Positions 1 to 9,038 of a DNA stretch of 64,000 nucleotides are shown piece after piece. This DNA comes from Patulibacter sp. SYSU D01012. Lineage in GTDB: Bacteria; Actinomycetota; Thermoleophilia; Solirubrobacterales; Solirubrobacteraceae. Under the pieces are notes generated by a model. The model did not search any database and was not told the DNA's origin. It saw nothing but the letters and a program-made list of their open reading frames with translations. Numbering within the stretch: position 1 is the stretch's first letter; each line of letters opens with the position of its first letter. The DNA lies in contig NZ_JAFMTB010000001.1 in NCBI RefSeq assembly GCF_017916475.1, positions 186,001 to 250,000 on the forward strand, in the 5' to 3' direction. The position numbers were made by a program, and so were the translations under genes.

Positions 1-1
1 C

Positions 2-412
2 AACGAGCACGGCGAGACGACCGGCCGCGTCCTCGACAGCGACAAGAAGTCGTCGTGGACGACCGAGCAGTACCAGGGCGGCACCTTCGCCGGCAAGCAG
101 GGCGTGGGCATCTACCTGGACGCCGGCGGCGGCTCGAAGGCCGTCGCGGCGACGAAGATGGAGGTCCGCACGCCCATCGGCGGCTGGTCCGCGACGGTGA
201 TGGCCGCCAACGGGGCGTCGCCGCCCGCGACCGCCGACGATCCGGGATGGACGACGGTCGGCGAGCTGCCGCGCGCGAAGGGCGGCCCGCAGGCGATCCC
301 GCTCGACACGGGCGGCAAGCGCTACCGCTACTACCTGCTGTGGCTGACCTCGCTGCCCGAGGGCAAGTCCCAGGTCGCCATCAGCCAGCTGGGCCTGCAG
401 CGGGCGCGCTGA
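2..412 (+). CDS. C-terminal fragment of a discoidin-like domain protein (5' end outside window)
   Basis: The reading frame is open from the first full codon of the window to a TGA at 410-412, so only about 136 C-terminal residues are visible. They resemble the discoidin/galactose-binding-like module found at the extracellular end of actinobacterial Ser/Thr kinases and of MurJ-linked pseudokinases: a 'D-x-x-x-x-S-S-W-T-T-E-Q-Y' start, a 'GVGIYLDAGGG' strand, a 'TPIGGWSATVM' strand and a 'YYLLWLTSLP' strand. It lies convergent to ddl, with a 73-base gap. The kinase or MurJ link is family knowledge plus inference because the N-terminal part is not in the window. Confidence 0.6.
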   Translation, partial: NEHGETTGRVLDSDKKSSWTTEQYQGGTFAGKQGVGIYLDAGGGSKAVAATKMEVRTPIGGWSATVMAANGASPPATADDPGWTTVGELPRAKGGPQAIPLDTGGKRYRYYLLWLTSLPEGKSQVAISQLGLQRAR

Positions 413-485
413 GCCCCGCCGCCGGCCCGCGCCGGGTGCCGGCCGGCGGCCCGCCGCCGCGAGCCCGCGGCGGCGCCCTCGACGC

Positions 486-1487
486 CTAGAACGCCTGCCG
501 GCGCTCGCGCGCGTAGCGCTCGACGGCCAGCTCCACCAGGCGCGAGACGAGCTGCGGGTAGGCGGTGCCGCTGGCCTCCCACAGCTTCCCGTACACGGAC
601 GTCTCGGTGAACCCGGGCAGGGTGTTGAGCTCGTTGAGCAGCACCTCGTCGCCGTCGACGAAGAAGTCGGCGCGCGCCAGCCCCTCGCAGCACGAGAGGG
701 TGAACGCGCGGGCGGCCAGCTCGCGCAGCCGCTCGCGAGCGACGGCGCTGATCCGCGCCGGCACCTGCAGCTCCATGCCGCCGGGCGTGTACTTCGCCTC
801 GTAGTCGTACCAGGCGTCGGGGTCGTCGCTCGTCAGGACGATCTGCCCGATCTCGGACACCTGCGGCGCGTCGACGGACCCGAGCACCGCGGTCTCGGCC
901 TCGACGCCGCTCGCGGACGCCTCGACGATGACGCGCGCGTCGTGGCGCAGCGCCTCCTCGATCGCGGGGGCCACCTCGTCCGCCGTGCGGGCGGGCGCGA
1001 TGCCGACGGACGAGCCCAGCCGCGACGGCTTGACCCACACGGGCAGGCCCAGGCGCGCGACGCGCTCCAGCACGCCCTCGGCCGCGGCCTCCCACTCGCG
1101 GGCGTGCACCGCCTCGTAGTCCACCTGGGGGATGCCCGCAGCGGCCATCAGGTCCTTGAAGACGAGCTTGTCCATGCAGACGGCCGAGCCGAGCACGGGC
1201 GACCCGACGTACGGCACGTCGAGCAGGTCGAGCAGGCCCTGCACCGTCCCGTCCTCGCCGAACGGGCCGTGCAGGACGGGGAAGGCGACGTCGCAGCCGA
1301 GCAGGCCGCCGCCGGGGACGATCGAGACGGCCTCGCCGTCGACGGTCCACGCGCCCTCGCGGGTCAGGTGCACCTCGACGACCTCGTGGCCGGCCTCGCG
1401 CAGGCCCGCGGCCACCGAGGCGGCGGAGCGGACGGAGACCTCGTGCTCGGACGACCGGCCGCCGCCGAGGACCGCGACGCGGCTCAC
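486..1487 (-). CDS. ddl: D-alanine--D-alanine ligase (canonical copy)
   Basis: 333-residue ATP-grasp ligase that joins two D-alanines for the peptidoglycan stem peptide in the cytoplasm. Visible motifs: the N-terminal 'GGRSSEHEVSVRS' loop, 'LHGPFGEDGTVQG', the 'KPSRLGSSVGI' ATP/omega region, the 'YDYEAKY' loop and the metal-binding 'NELNTLPGFT'. All expected catalytic positions look intact, unlike the second Ddl-like protein at 35.5 kb. The GTG start overlaps the TGA of pknB as GTGA (1484-1487), so it is probably translationally coupled as the last gene of the cell-wall operon. It ends convergent to the fragment at the window edge. Confidence 0.93.
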   Translation of the reverse strand: MSRVAVLGGGRSSEHEVSVRSAASVAAGLREAGHEVVEVHLTREGAWTVDGEAVSIVPGGGLLGCDVAFPVLHGPFGEDGTVQGLLDLLDVPYVGSPVLGSAVCMDKLVFKDLMAAAGIPQVDYEAVHAREWEAAAEGVLERVARLGLPVWVKPSRLGSSVGIAPARTADEVAPAIEEALRHDARVIVEASASGVEAETAVLGSVDAPQVSEIGQIVLTSDDPDAWYDYEAKYTPGGMELQVPARISAVARERLRELAARAFTLSCCEGLARADFFVDGDEVLLNELNTLPGFTETSVYGKLWEASGTAYPQLVSRLVELAVERYARERRQAF

Positions 1488-3595
1488 GAGGAGGCCCCGT
1501 CGTCGCCGGGCGTGCCGCTGCCGGCCACGCCGGCGGCGGCGCCGCTGCGCGTGGAGACGCTCTTCGCCGCCCGGCCCTTCGTGCCCCCGGAGGCGCCCTG
1601 CGTCGACCCGCCGTCGGACGAGCCGGACGCGGCGCCCTGGTCCTCGTCCGGCGTCGTGGGCGTGGGCGCGACGTACTTGCCGATCGCCACGCTCACGGCG
1701 GATCCCCGCGTCACGCGTCCCCCGTTGGGCACCTGTTCGACCACCTTGCCGTCCTCGCTCTCGTCGTTCGTCTCGACCGTCCGCACCCGCGGGTCCAGGC
1801 CGCGCTTGCGCAGCGCCGAGACGGCCGCGGAGCGGGACTGGCCCTGCAGGTTGGGGACGATCACCTCGTCGGTCTGCTCGTCGTCCTGGTCCGGCGTCGT
1901 CGTGGTCGTCTGCTCGCGCTGGCGGGCGACGGTCACCGTGACGGTGCTGCCGGGGTCGACGCGCTGGCGCCGGCCGGGATTCTGCGCGAGGACCTTGCCG
2001 GCCTTCTGGTCGCTGTCCTGCTCGACGACGTTCGCCTGCAGGCCCGCGGCATCGAGCGCCGACTCCGCCTGGCGGCGGCTCATGCCCGACAGGTCGGGGA
2101 CGGACACCTTGCCGTCGGCGGCCGGCCCGCTCGACACGCGGATCGTGATCGTCTCGCCGGGCGTGGAGGCGCTCTCGGCGGACGGATCGGTGCCGATGAC
2201 CTGGCCGGCGGGGACCTCGTCGCTCGCCTCGCGGGTGTCGACGAAGGACGTGAAGCCGGCGCCGCGCAGCTTCGTGCGCGCGTCGTCCAGGCTCAGGCCG
2301 GCGACGTTCGGCACGGTCAGCTCGCGCGGGCCGGTCGAGATGACGATGCGCACCTGGGTGCCGTGCCGCACGCGCCGGCGGGCGGACGGCGACTGCCGGA
2401 TGACGTGGTCGACGTCGATCTCGCGGCTCGTGTCGTAGTCCTTCAGCACGTCGAAGCCCTCGGCCTCGAGCTTCTGGATCGCCTTCGCGGACGAGTCGCG
2501 CACGACGTTCGGCACGGTCTCCATGCGGCCGAACAGGAGGTAGGCGACGAGCGCCGCCACGACGAGCAGCGCCAGGCCGCCGACGACGGCGAAGGTCCAG
2601 CGGCGCCGGCGGCGGGCGTCGGCCTCCTCCTGCAGCTCCTCGGGCGAGACGCCCGCGGGCACGGCCATCCCGGCCGCCGGCATCAACCAGCCGCCGGTCG
2701 GCTGCTGCGGGCCGTTGAAGCTGCCGCTGGCGGTCAGCCCCGGCTGCACCGGCACGGGCGCGCCGGTCAGGATCCGGTGGCGGACGCTCTGCAGGACCGA
2801 GATGAACTCCTCGGCGTCCTCGAAGCGGTCCTCGGGCTGCTTCGACAGCGCCCGCATGACGACGTACTCCAGGTCCGCCGGCACGTCGGGGTTGACGACG
2901 GACAGCGCGGGCGGGTCCTCGTTGACGTGCTTGAGCGCGATCGTGACGGGCTGGTCGCCGTCGAACGGCATCCGCCCCGTCAGCATCTCGAAGAGGACGA
3001 CGCCGACCGCGTACAGGTCGGCGGAGGGCGTGACGGGCTGGCCGGACGCCTGCTCCGGCGACAGGTAGTGCGCCGTGCCGACGATCATCCCCGTCTGCGT
3101 CATCTGCAGGTCGTCGACGGCGCGGGCGATGCCGAAGTCGGCCACCTTCAGGTCGCCGTCGGGGCCGACGAGGACGTTCTGCGGCTTGATGTCGCGGTGG
3201 ACCAGGCCGCGGCGGTGCGCGTAGCGCAGCGCGTCGAGGACCTGGCTGATCTGGTCGATCGTCTTGACCGGGTCCAGCGGCGCCTGGTCGCGGATGACGT
3301 CCTTCAGCGTCACCCCGTCGACGAGCTCCATCGCCATGTACGGGATGCCGTCCCAGTCGCCGCGGTCGTAGACCTGGACGATGTGAGGGTGCTGCAGGCC
3401 GGCGGCCGCCTGGCTCTCGCGCCGGAACCGCGCGACGACGTCGGGATCCTCGGCCAGGTTCTCGTGCAGCACCTTCAGCGCCACGTGGCGCCCGAGCTGC
3501 AGGTCCTCGCAGGCGTAGACCTCGGCCATGCCGCCGGTGCCGAGACGGCGCTCGACGAGGTAGCGGGCGTCGATGGTCTGTCCGGTGCGGTTCAT
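1484..3595 (-). CDS. pknB: PASTA-domain Ser/Thr protein kinase (PknB-type)
   Basis: 703-residue membrane kinase that senses cell-wall fragments through extracellular PASTA repeats and phosphorylates division and wall-synthesis proteins. Visible: Gly-rich loop near residues 19-24, VALK lysine K41, catalytic HRDIKPQN (D135), DFG at 153-155, activation-loop threonines near 166-174, one transmembrane helix about 333-355 after an Arg-rich stop, then four PASTA repeats from about residue 358 to 630. The C-terminal tail is Gly/Ser/Thr-rich and disordered. ATG start 94 bases after the pbpA stop. It resembles the pknB position in the mycobacterial fhaA-pstP-rodA-pbpA-pknA-pknB cluster. Confidence 0.95.
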   Translation of the reverse strand: MNRTGQTIDARYLVERRLGTGGMAEVYACEDLQLGRHVALKVLHENLAEDPDVVARFRRESQAAAGLQHPHIVQVYDRGDWDGIPYMAMELVDGVTLKDVIRDQAPLDPVKTIDQISQVLDALRYAHRRGLVHRDIKPQNVLVGPDGDLKVADFGIARAVDDLQMTQTGMIVGTAHYLSPEQASGQPVTPSADLYAVGVVLFEMLTGRMPFDGDQPVTIALKHVNEDPPALSVVNPDVPADLEYVVMRALSKQPEDRFEDAEEFISVLQSVRHRILTGAPVPVQPGLTASGSFNGPQQPTGGWLMPAAGMAVPAGVSPEELQEEADARRRRRWTFAVVGGLALLVVAALVAYLLFGRMETVPNVVRDSSAKAIQKLEAEGFDVLKDYDTSREIDVDHVIRQSPSARRRVRHGTQVRIVISTGPRELTVPNVAGLSLDDARTKLRGAGFTSFVDTREASDEVPAGQVIGTDPSAESASTPGETITIRVSSGPAADGKVSVPDLSGMSRRQAESALDAAGLQANVVEQDSDQKAGKVLAQNPGRRQRVDPGSTVTVTVARQREQTTTTTPDQDDEQTDEVIVPNLQGQSRSAAVSALRKRGLDPRVRTVETNDESEDGKVVEQVPNGGRVTRGSAVSVAIGKYVAPTPTTPDEDQGAASGSSDGGSTQGASGGTKGRAAKSVSTRSGAAAGVAGSGTPGDDGASS

Positions 3596-3689
3596 CGTGT
3601 CGTCCCGTGCGCGGCCACGCCGCCCGTCGATCCACTATGCCGGGCGGCGGCGCCGCCGGGCGTGTCCCTCGTCATGCGTCCGACGGCGC

Positions 3690-5147
3690 TCATCGGCTGA
3701 GCGCGGCCTGGAAGACCTGCTTCGCGATCGGGGCGGCGACCGTGCCGCCCTGACCCTGGGTGTTCTCCACCACGACGGCCACCGCCACCTTCGGGTCCTG
3801 CAGCGGCGCCGAGCCGATGAACCACAGGTCGTTCAGGCCCTGGGCGATGTTCAGCTCGGCCGTGCCGGTCTTGCCCGCCACCTGGATGCCGGCGAGCGCC
3901 GACCCGGTGCCGGTGCCCTCGTTGACGACGTCGCCCATCATCGACTGCAGGTCGGCCGCGGCGCCCGCGCTCATCACGCGGCGCTGCTCCTGCGGCTTCA
4001 CCGTCTCCTGCACGCGGCCGTCGGGGTCGACGACGCGGTCGACCAGGTGCGGCTTCATCATGCGGCCGCCGTTGGCCACCGTCGCGGCGACCATGGCCAT
4101 CTGCAGCGGGGTGACCTGCAGCTTGTCCTGCCCGATGCCCAGGCGCGCGACGTCGACGTACTTGCTCGTGGCGGGGATGAACCGGCCCTTGCCGTTCTTG
4201 CGCGCCAGCCACTCGCCCGACGTGCGCAGCTCGTCGGACGGCAGGTCCAGCTGGGGCTTCTGGCCGAAGCCGAAGCGCTCCATGTACTCCTGCATCGTCG
4301 CCTTCCCCAGGTCCTCGGCGACGTGCGCGAACGCGGTGTTGACGGAGTGCGTCAGCGCGTTGCGGAGCGTCGTGTTCGGGAAGTTCTCGCCGCCGAAGTT
4401 CTTCAGCGGCGTGGCGGAGAAGACCTGGTTGTCGCTGCCGTCCACGGTCGAGTCGGGGGTCATCTCCCCGGTGTCGAGCGCGGCGGCCGCGGTGACGACC
4501 TTGAAGGTGGACCCGGGCACGTACGCCGCCTGGGTGGCGCGGTTGAGCCGCGCGGCGTCCTTCAGGCCGGCCAGGTAGTCGGGGTCGGTCGCCGCCTTCG
4601 TGGGGTCGTAGCCCGGGACGGAGACCATGGCCAGCACCTTGCCCGTCGACGGCTCGACGGCCACGACGGACCCGGCGCGCCCACCGAGCGCGGCGATCGC
4701 CGCGTTCTGCACCTTCGGCTCGAGCGTGGTGCGCACGTCGGACCCGCGTTGGTCGCCCTGCACCAGGCGGTCGACCGCCGTGGCCAGCTTCACGGCCTTG
4801 CCCGACAGCCAGTCGTTCTGCGACCGCTCCAGGCCCTGCTGCTGCCCCAGACGCAGGTCGCTGTAGCCGACCGTGTGCACGTACTCGGCGCCCTTGGGGT
4901 ACCGCCGCTTGTAGACGAACGACCCCGTGTCCCGGGAGCGCTGCCGCGAGCTGCGCGCGAGCACCGTGCCGTCGGCGGCGAGGATCTTGCCGCGGGGCAC
5001 CCGCTCCGCGCGGAAGAGGTCTCGGTGGTTCAGCGCGTTGTCGCGCAGCGACTGGTCCTCGAAGACCGTCCACCGCGAGGTGAACGCGACCAGCACCGCG
5101 AAGAGCAGGACGAAGACGACGAAGAGGTTGCGGATGGGCCCGTTCAC
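3690..5147 (-). CDS. pbpA: Penicillin-binding protein, transpeptidase (PbpA/FtsI-like)
   Basis: 485-residue class B penicillin-binding protein that cross-links peptidoglycan in the periplasm-equivalent space. One N-terminal transmembrane helix (about residues 6-25) is followed by a dimerisation region ('PRGKILAADGTVLA') and a transpeptidase domain with the nucleophile motif 'GSTFK', the 'SVN' motif and the 'KTGTAE' motif. The GTG start overlaps the ftsW stop as GTGA (5144-5147). It is the usual partner of the SEDS protein encoded immediately upstream: a glycosyltransferase plus transpeptidase pair. Confidence 0.93.
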   Translation of the reverse strand: MNGPIRNLFVVFVLLFAVLVAFTSRWTVFEDQSLRDNALNHRDLFRAERVPRGKILAADGTVLARSSRQRSRDTGSFVYKRRYPKGAEYVHTVGYSDLRLGQQQGLERSQNDWLSGKAVKLATAVDRLVQGDQRGSDVRTTLEPKVQNAAIAALGGRAGSVVAVEPSTGKVLAMVSVPGYDPTKAATDPDYLAGLKDAARLNRATQAAYVPGSTFKVVTAAAALDTGEMTPDSTVDGSDNQVFSATPLKNFGGENFPNTTLRNALTHSVNTAFAHVAEDLGKATMQEYMERFGFGQKPQLDLPSDELRTSGEWLARKNGKGRFIPATSKYVDVARLGIGQDKLQVTPLQMAMVAATVANGGRMMKPHLVDRVVDPDGRVQETVKPQEQRRVMSAGAAADLQSMMGDVVNEGTGTGSALAGIQVAGKTGTAELNIAQGLNDLWFIGSAPLQDPKVAVAVVVENTQGQGGTVAAPIAKQVFQAALSR

Positions 5148-6484
5148 GCCGGCCGCCTCGCGTCCTCGGACACCCGCACGAGCAGGGCGAGCAGCACGAA
5201 GTTGGCCATGATCGACGACCCGCCGTAGCTGATGAAGGGCAGCGTCACGCCCGTCAGCGGGATGACCTTCGTCACGCCGCCGACGATGACGAAGACCTGC
5301 AGCGCGAAGACCGACGTCAGGCCCGTCGCGAGCAGCTTCGAGAACGGGTCGCGCGCGAGGACGGCGATGCGGAAGCCGCGGTGCACGATCAGCAGGTACG
5401 CGAGCAGGATCGCGACGGCGCCCATCAGGCCCGTCTCGTTCGTGATCAGCGCGTAGATCATGTCGGTCTGCGACGCCGGCAGCAGCGGCGTGGACACGAC
5501 GCCGTCGTTGATGATCGTGCCGAGCTCGGCCTGGCCGAAGCCGCGGCCGAACAGCCCGCCGTCGCCCTGGGCGAAGAGCGACTGCGCCAGCTGGAAGCTC
5601 GACCCGCAGCCCTCCGACACGCGGCACGGGTCGGCGTTGCCGAACAGCGTGGGATCGAACGGCGTGCGCCACGCGGCCACGCGGTCCTGCACGTGCCCGA
5701 CGCGGCTGCCCACGAAGTACGCGCCCAGGGCGAACGCGCCCAGGCCGCCCAGCGGGTACCGCTTCTTCCCCGTCGCGACGTACAGCAGGGCCAGGAACGC
5801 CCCGAAGAACATGAGCGACGAGCCCAGGTCGCGGATGAAGATCAGCAGGAGCATCGCGACGCCCCAGATCGCCAGCAGCGGCCCGAAGTGGCGCAGTGGC
5901 GGCAGCGACATGCCCAGGAACTTGCGCCCGCCGTGGATGAGCACCTGCCGCGTGTCGCGCAGGTAGCTCGCCAGGAAGATGACGATCCCGATCTTCGCGA
6001 ACTCCGCCGCCTGGAACGTCAACGGGCCCAACCGGATCGACAGGTACGCGCCGTTCGTGGCCTGCCCGATCCCCGGCATGCGCGGCAGGATCAGCAGCAG
6101 GATCGCGCCGAAGGCGATCGTGTACCGGTAGCGCTCGAGCACGTGGTAGTCGCGCAGCGCGATCAGGGTGACCGAGAACAGCCCCAGGCCGACGACGAAC
6201 CAGCGCGCCTGCGCCTGGGCGAACGACTGGTCGATCCGGTACAGCTCGACCAAGCCGAAGCACGCCAGCAGCGCGACGAGCGGGAACAGGTACGGGTCGG
6301 CGTTCTTCGCCGTGAAGCGGATGACGAGGTGCCCGACGAGGCAGAGCCCGAGGAAGACCCCGCCGTAGATCAGCGAGGTGTTCGAGACGAACTCGTCGCG
6401 CTTGAGGAAGATCGCCGTGAAGCCCGCGGTGATCAGCAGCGCCGACGGCAGGAGCGCGAGCGCCTCCCGGTTGCGCGCGGTCAC
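5144..6484 (-). CDS. rodA: SEDS-family peptidoglycan glycosyltransferase (FtsW/RodA)
   Basis: 446-residue polytopic membrane protein with about ten hydrophobic helices. SEDS signatures are visible: 'FQAAEFAKIGIVIFLASYL', 'RDLGSSLMFFGAFLALLYVA', 'TNETGLMGA' and the C-terminal 'GVTLPFISYGGSSIMANF'. SEDS proteins polymerise lipid II into glycan strands and work with a class B PBP, here the next gene. GTG start in a GTGA overlap with the phosphatase stop (6481-6484). Whether it serves elongation (RodA) or division (FtsW) cannot be told from sequence; the context matches actinobacterial rodA-pbpA. Confidence 0.93.
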   Translation of the reverse strand: MTARNREALALLPSALLITAGFTAIFLKRDEFVSNTSLIYGGVFLGLCLVGHLVIRFTAKNADPYLFPLVALLACFGLVELYRIDQSFAQAQARWFVVGLGLFSVTLIALRDYHVLERYRYTIAFGAILLLILPRMPGIGQATNGAYLSIRLGPLTFQAAEFAKIGIVIFLASYLRDTRQVLIHGGRKFLGMSLPPLRHFGPLLAIWGVAMLLLIFIRDLGSSLMFFGAFLALLYVATGKKRYPLGGLGAFALGAYFVGSRVGHVQDRVAAWRTPFDPTLFGNADPCRVSEGCGSSFQLAQSLFAQGDGGLFGRGFGQAELGTIINDGVVSTPLLPASQTDMIYALITNETGLMGAVAILLAYLLIVHRGFRIAVLARDPFSKLLATGLTSVFALQVFVIVGGVTKVIPLTGVTLPFISYGGSSIMANFVLLALLVRVSEDARRPA

Positions 6485-7743
6485 GGCGTGACGACCTCGC
6501 CGCGCTCGAGCTTCGAGACGAGGTCGTTGGCGTCGCCGAGCGACCGGATCCGGTGGTCGAGCAGGCGCTCGCGCAGGGCGGGGTCGACCTCCTGGACCGG
6601 CACGGACGAGTAGTAGTTCGCCCGGTACAGGTCGATGCCGCCCGGCAGCTCGTACGGCAGGCCGCGGAAGACGGTGACCAGCCCGCGGTCGGCGCCGACG
6701 AAGTAGACGGTCTGCGACGCGAAGTACGCGCCGATCAGGACGCACGCGACGAGGAAGAGCACGATGAACGGGCCGGCGTGCAGGCCGCGGCGCTTCTTCT
6801 TCGCGGGCGCGGTCGCCTCGGCCGCGGGGCGCGGCTGGCGCGGGCCGCCGACCGGCGCGTCGTCGTCCGCGTCGCGGGCGCCAGCGCCGCGGGGCGCGAC
6901 GGCCGGCATCACCGCGGTCGCCTGGCCCGCCGGCGCGTCCGTCGGCTCGTCCTCGGGCAGCACGACGTGCGGCTCGGTCGGCTCGTCGGCGCTGTCGCGG
7001 GCGCCCGCGCCGCGCGGCAGCGTGGCGTCGCCCGCCACGCGGAAGAGCAGGACGGTGATGTTGTCGCGGCCGCCGGCCTCGTTCGCGGCGTCGACCAGCG
7101 TGTCGACGGCCTCCTGCAGCGACCCGGCACCATTGACGATGTCGGCGATCCGGTCGTCCGACAGCATCCCGGTCAGGCCGTCGCTGCAGACCAGGTACAG
7201 GTCGCCGTCCTCGGCGCGCAGCACCTCGGAGTCCACCGCCACCTCGGCCTCGGGGCCGAGCGCGCGGGTGATGATGGAGCGCTGCGGGTGCTCCGCGGCC
7301 TCCTCCGGCGTCAGGCGGCCCTGGCGGACGAGCTCCTCGACGAGCGAGTGGTCGCGCGTGATCCGCTCCAGCTCGCCGCCGCGCAGGCGGTACAGGCGCG
7401 AGTCGCCGACGTGCACGACCACGAGCGAGGTCGTGTCGACGTACGCGGCCGTCAGGGTCGTGCCCATGCCGGCGTTGCTCGCGTCGCCCTGCGCCCGCTC
7501 GTGGATGCGCCGATTCGCCTCGACGACCTGGTCGCGCAGCCGCTCCGCGACGGTGCCGCTGCCCTGGCCCAGTCCCTCGTGCAGGACCTCGACCGCCATG
7601 CGGGACGCGACCTCGCCCGCCTGCGCGCCGCCCATCCCGTCGGCGACGGCGAAGAGGGGCATCCGGACGAGGAACGAGTCCTCGTTGCCGGGGCGCTGGC
7701 GGCCGGTGTCGGTCCGCTGGGCGTGTTCGATGACGCGAAGCAA
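6481..7743 (-). CDS. pstP: PP2C-family Ser/Thr protein phosphatase (PstP-like)
   Basis: 420-residue membrane-anchored phosphatase that reverses the action of the kinases in this operon. The N-terminal PP2C domain shows the metal-binding motifs 'GNEDSF', 'FAVADGMGG', 'GTTLTAA', 'HVGDSRLYRL', 'LVCSDGLTGML' and 'GGRDNITVLL'. A Pro/Ala-rich linker (about 245-315) leads to a Lys/Arg-rich stop, one transmembrane helix (about 325-345) and a short extracellular domain. The start is TTG directly after the fhaB TAG stop. All metal-binding aspartates look present. Confidence 0.93.
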   Translation of the reverse strand: MLRVIEHAQRTDTGRQRPGNEDSFLVRMPLFAVADGMGGAQAGEVASRMAVEVLHEGLGQGSGTVAERLRDQVVEANRRIHERAQGDASNAGMGTTLTAAYVDTTSLVVVHVGDSRLYRLRGGELERITRDHSLVEELVRQGRLTPEEAAEHPQRSIITRALGPEAEVAVDSEVLRAEDGDLYLVCSDGLTGMLSDDRIADIVNGAGSLQEAVDTLVDAANEAGGRDNITVLLFRVAGDATLPRGAGARDSADEPTEPHVVLPEDEPTDAPAGQATAVMPAVAPRGAGARDADDDAPVGGPRQPRPAAEATAPAKKKRRGLHAGPFIVLFLVACVLIGAYFASQTVYFVGADRGLVTVFRGLPYELPGGIDLYRANYYSSVPVQEVDPALRERLLDHRIRSLGDANDLVSKLERGEVVTP

Positions 7744-8229
7744 CTAGTCGTCCAGGTAGGTGAACTCGGTGTCGCCGATGCGGATCCGGTCGCCCAGCTG
7801 CAGCGGCTGGGCCCCGACGAGCGGCTCCTCGTTGAGGAACGTGCCGTTCGTCGAGTCCAGATCCTCCACGATCACGACCCCGGCCTGTCGCACCAGGCGC
7901 GCGTGGCGGCCCGAGGCGTACGGGTCGTCGATGTGGATGTCGGCGTTCGCGCCGCGGCCGATGACGGCGCCCGACCCGATGTCGTACTCGTCGCCGGGCT
8001 GGTGGCCGATGGCGCGCTCCACGCGCAGCCGCGGCTCGCCCTGGCCGCCGCCGGACAGCCCGTCGCCCGCCATGACGCCGGGCGCCACGGCGCCGACGGC
8101 GCCGCGGCCCAGGTCGACGATGCTCGACCGGGCGACCCAGGCCAGGAACAGGTACAGGACCCCGACGATCGCGAACTTCAGCGCGACGGAGACCGGCTCG
8201 ACGAGGTCCGCGACGGGTGGCGCGATCAC
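7744..8229 (-). CDS. fhaB: FHA-domain protein with membrane anchor (FhaB/FipA-like)
   Basis: 161-residue protein with one N-terminal transmembrane helix (about residues 14-31) and a C-terminal forkhead-associated domain with 'IGRGANADIHI', 'SGRHARL' and 'DLDSTNGTFLN'. FHA domains bind phosphothreonine, so it should be a reader of kinase output at the membrane, as FhaB/FipA is in mycobacteria. GTG start in a GTGA overlap with fhaA (8226-8229). Phosphopeptide-binding Arg, Ser and Asn positions appear intact. Confidence 0.88.
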   Translation of the reverse strand: MIAPPVADLVEPVSVALKFAIVGVLYLFLAWVARSSIVDLGRGAVGAVAPGVMAGDGLSGGGQGEPRLRVERAIGHQPGDEYDIGSGAVIGRGANADIHIDDPYASGRHARLVRQAGVVIVEDLDSTNGTFLNEEPLVGAQPLQLGDRIRIGDTEFTYLDD

Positions 8230-9038
8230 AGCGCCTCCTCCACGCGCAGCACGACGGTGCCCAGCTCGATCCGGTCGCCGGGGCGCACGGGCGCGGGGTC
8301 GCCCGGCCCGCCGACGGGCGCGCCGTTGACGCGCACGCCGTTCGTCGACCCCAGGTCGAAGACGACCCAGCCGTCGCCGCGCGGGCGCAGCTCGCAGTGC
8401 TGGCGCGACACCTCGGCGCTGGCGATGACGACGTCGCAGTCGCGGCTGCGGCCGATCGTGCCGCCCGTGGCGGGCAGCGGCTCGCGGCGGCCCTCCAGGA
8501 TCAGCGCCAGGCCCGCGGGGGCGGCGCCGGCACGGCGCCGCGGGGCGGCCGGCTCGTCGGGCGCGGCGGGCCGCGGCCGCGCGACCGGGGCGGCCGCGCC
8601 CGTGGGGCTGCGGCGGCGCGCGGGGCGCTCGGGCGGCGCGGCGGCCTCGGGCGCGTCGTCGTGCGTGGCGCGCACGCCGTAGCGCCCGCGCGGCAGCTCG
8701 TCGCCGCGACGGAAGACGACCTGCGGCGGGTGCGCCAGGGCGAACCGCTGCTCGCGCGCGACGATGAGCAGCTCGGCGGCCAGCTCCTCCGCGAGGGCGC
8801 GGGGGTCCGCCTCGACGATCCGGCGGTGGTCGCCGGGCGAGAGGAAGATCTCGTAGTGGTGCGCGACCCACGTGCGGTCGCCGACGTGGCGGCGCGACGT
8901 CTCCATCTCCCGGCTCAGGCCACGGGCCAGCTCAGCGGGGGTGACCTCGCTGCGGAAGATGCGGCCGAAGGTGCCTTCGACCAGTCCGGCAAGCTTGCTC
9001 TCGATGTCGCGCAGCACGTGATGCTCGGTCTCGGTCAC
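8226..9038 (-). CDS. fhaA: DUF3662 plus FHA-domain protein (FhaA-like)
   Basis: 270-residue cytoplasmic protein. The N-terminal DUF3662 domain (about 1-115) contains 'LEGTFGRIFRSEVTP'-type sequence; a Pro/Ala/Arg-rich linker follows, then an FHA domain (about 185-268) with 'IGRSRDCDVVI', 'SRQHCEL' and 'DLGSTNGVRVNG'. In mycobacteria FhaA binds phosphorylated MurJ-associated pseudokinase and restrains peptidoglycan synthesis. GTG start, overlapping the upstream kinase gene stop by four bases. Confidence 0.9.
   Translation of the reverse strand: MTETEHHVLRDIESKLAGLVEGTFGRIFRSEVTPAELARGLSREMETSRRHVGDRTWVAHHYEIFLSPGDHRRIVEADPRALAEELAAELLIVAREQRFALAHPPQVVFRRGDELPRGRYGVRATHDDAPEAAAPPERPARRRSPTGAAAPVARPRPAAPDEPAAPRRRAGAAPAGLALILEGRREPLPATGGTIGRSRDCDVVIASAEVSRQHCELRPRGDGWVVFDLGSTNGVRVNGAPVGGPGDPAPVRPGDRIELGTVVLRVEEAL

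Noticed and set aside
486-3635. A single 1049-codon minus-strand gene covering ddl and the kinase region
   Set aside because: Only its last 333 codons are Ddl; the rest is an out-of-frame reading of pknB.
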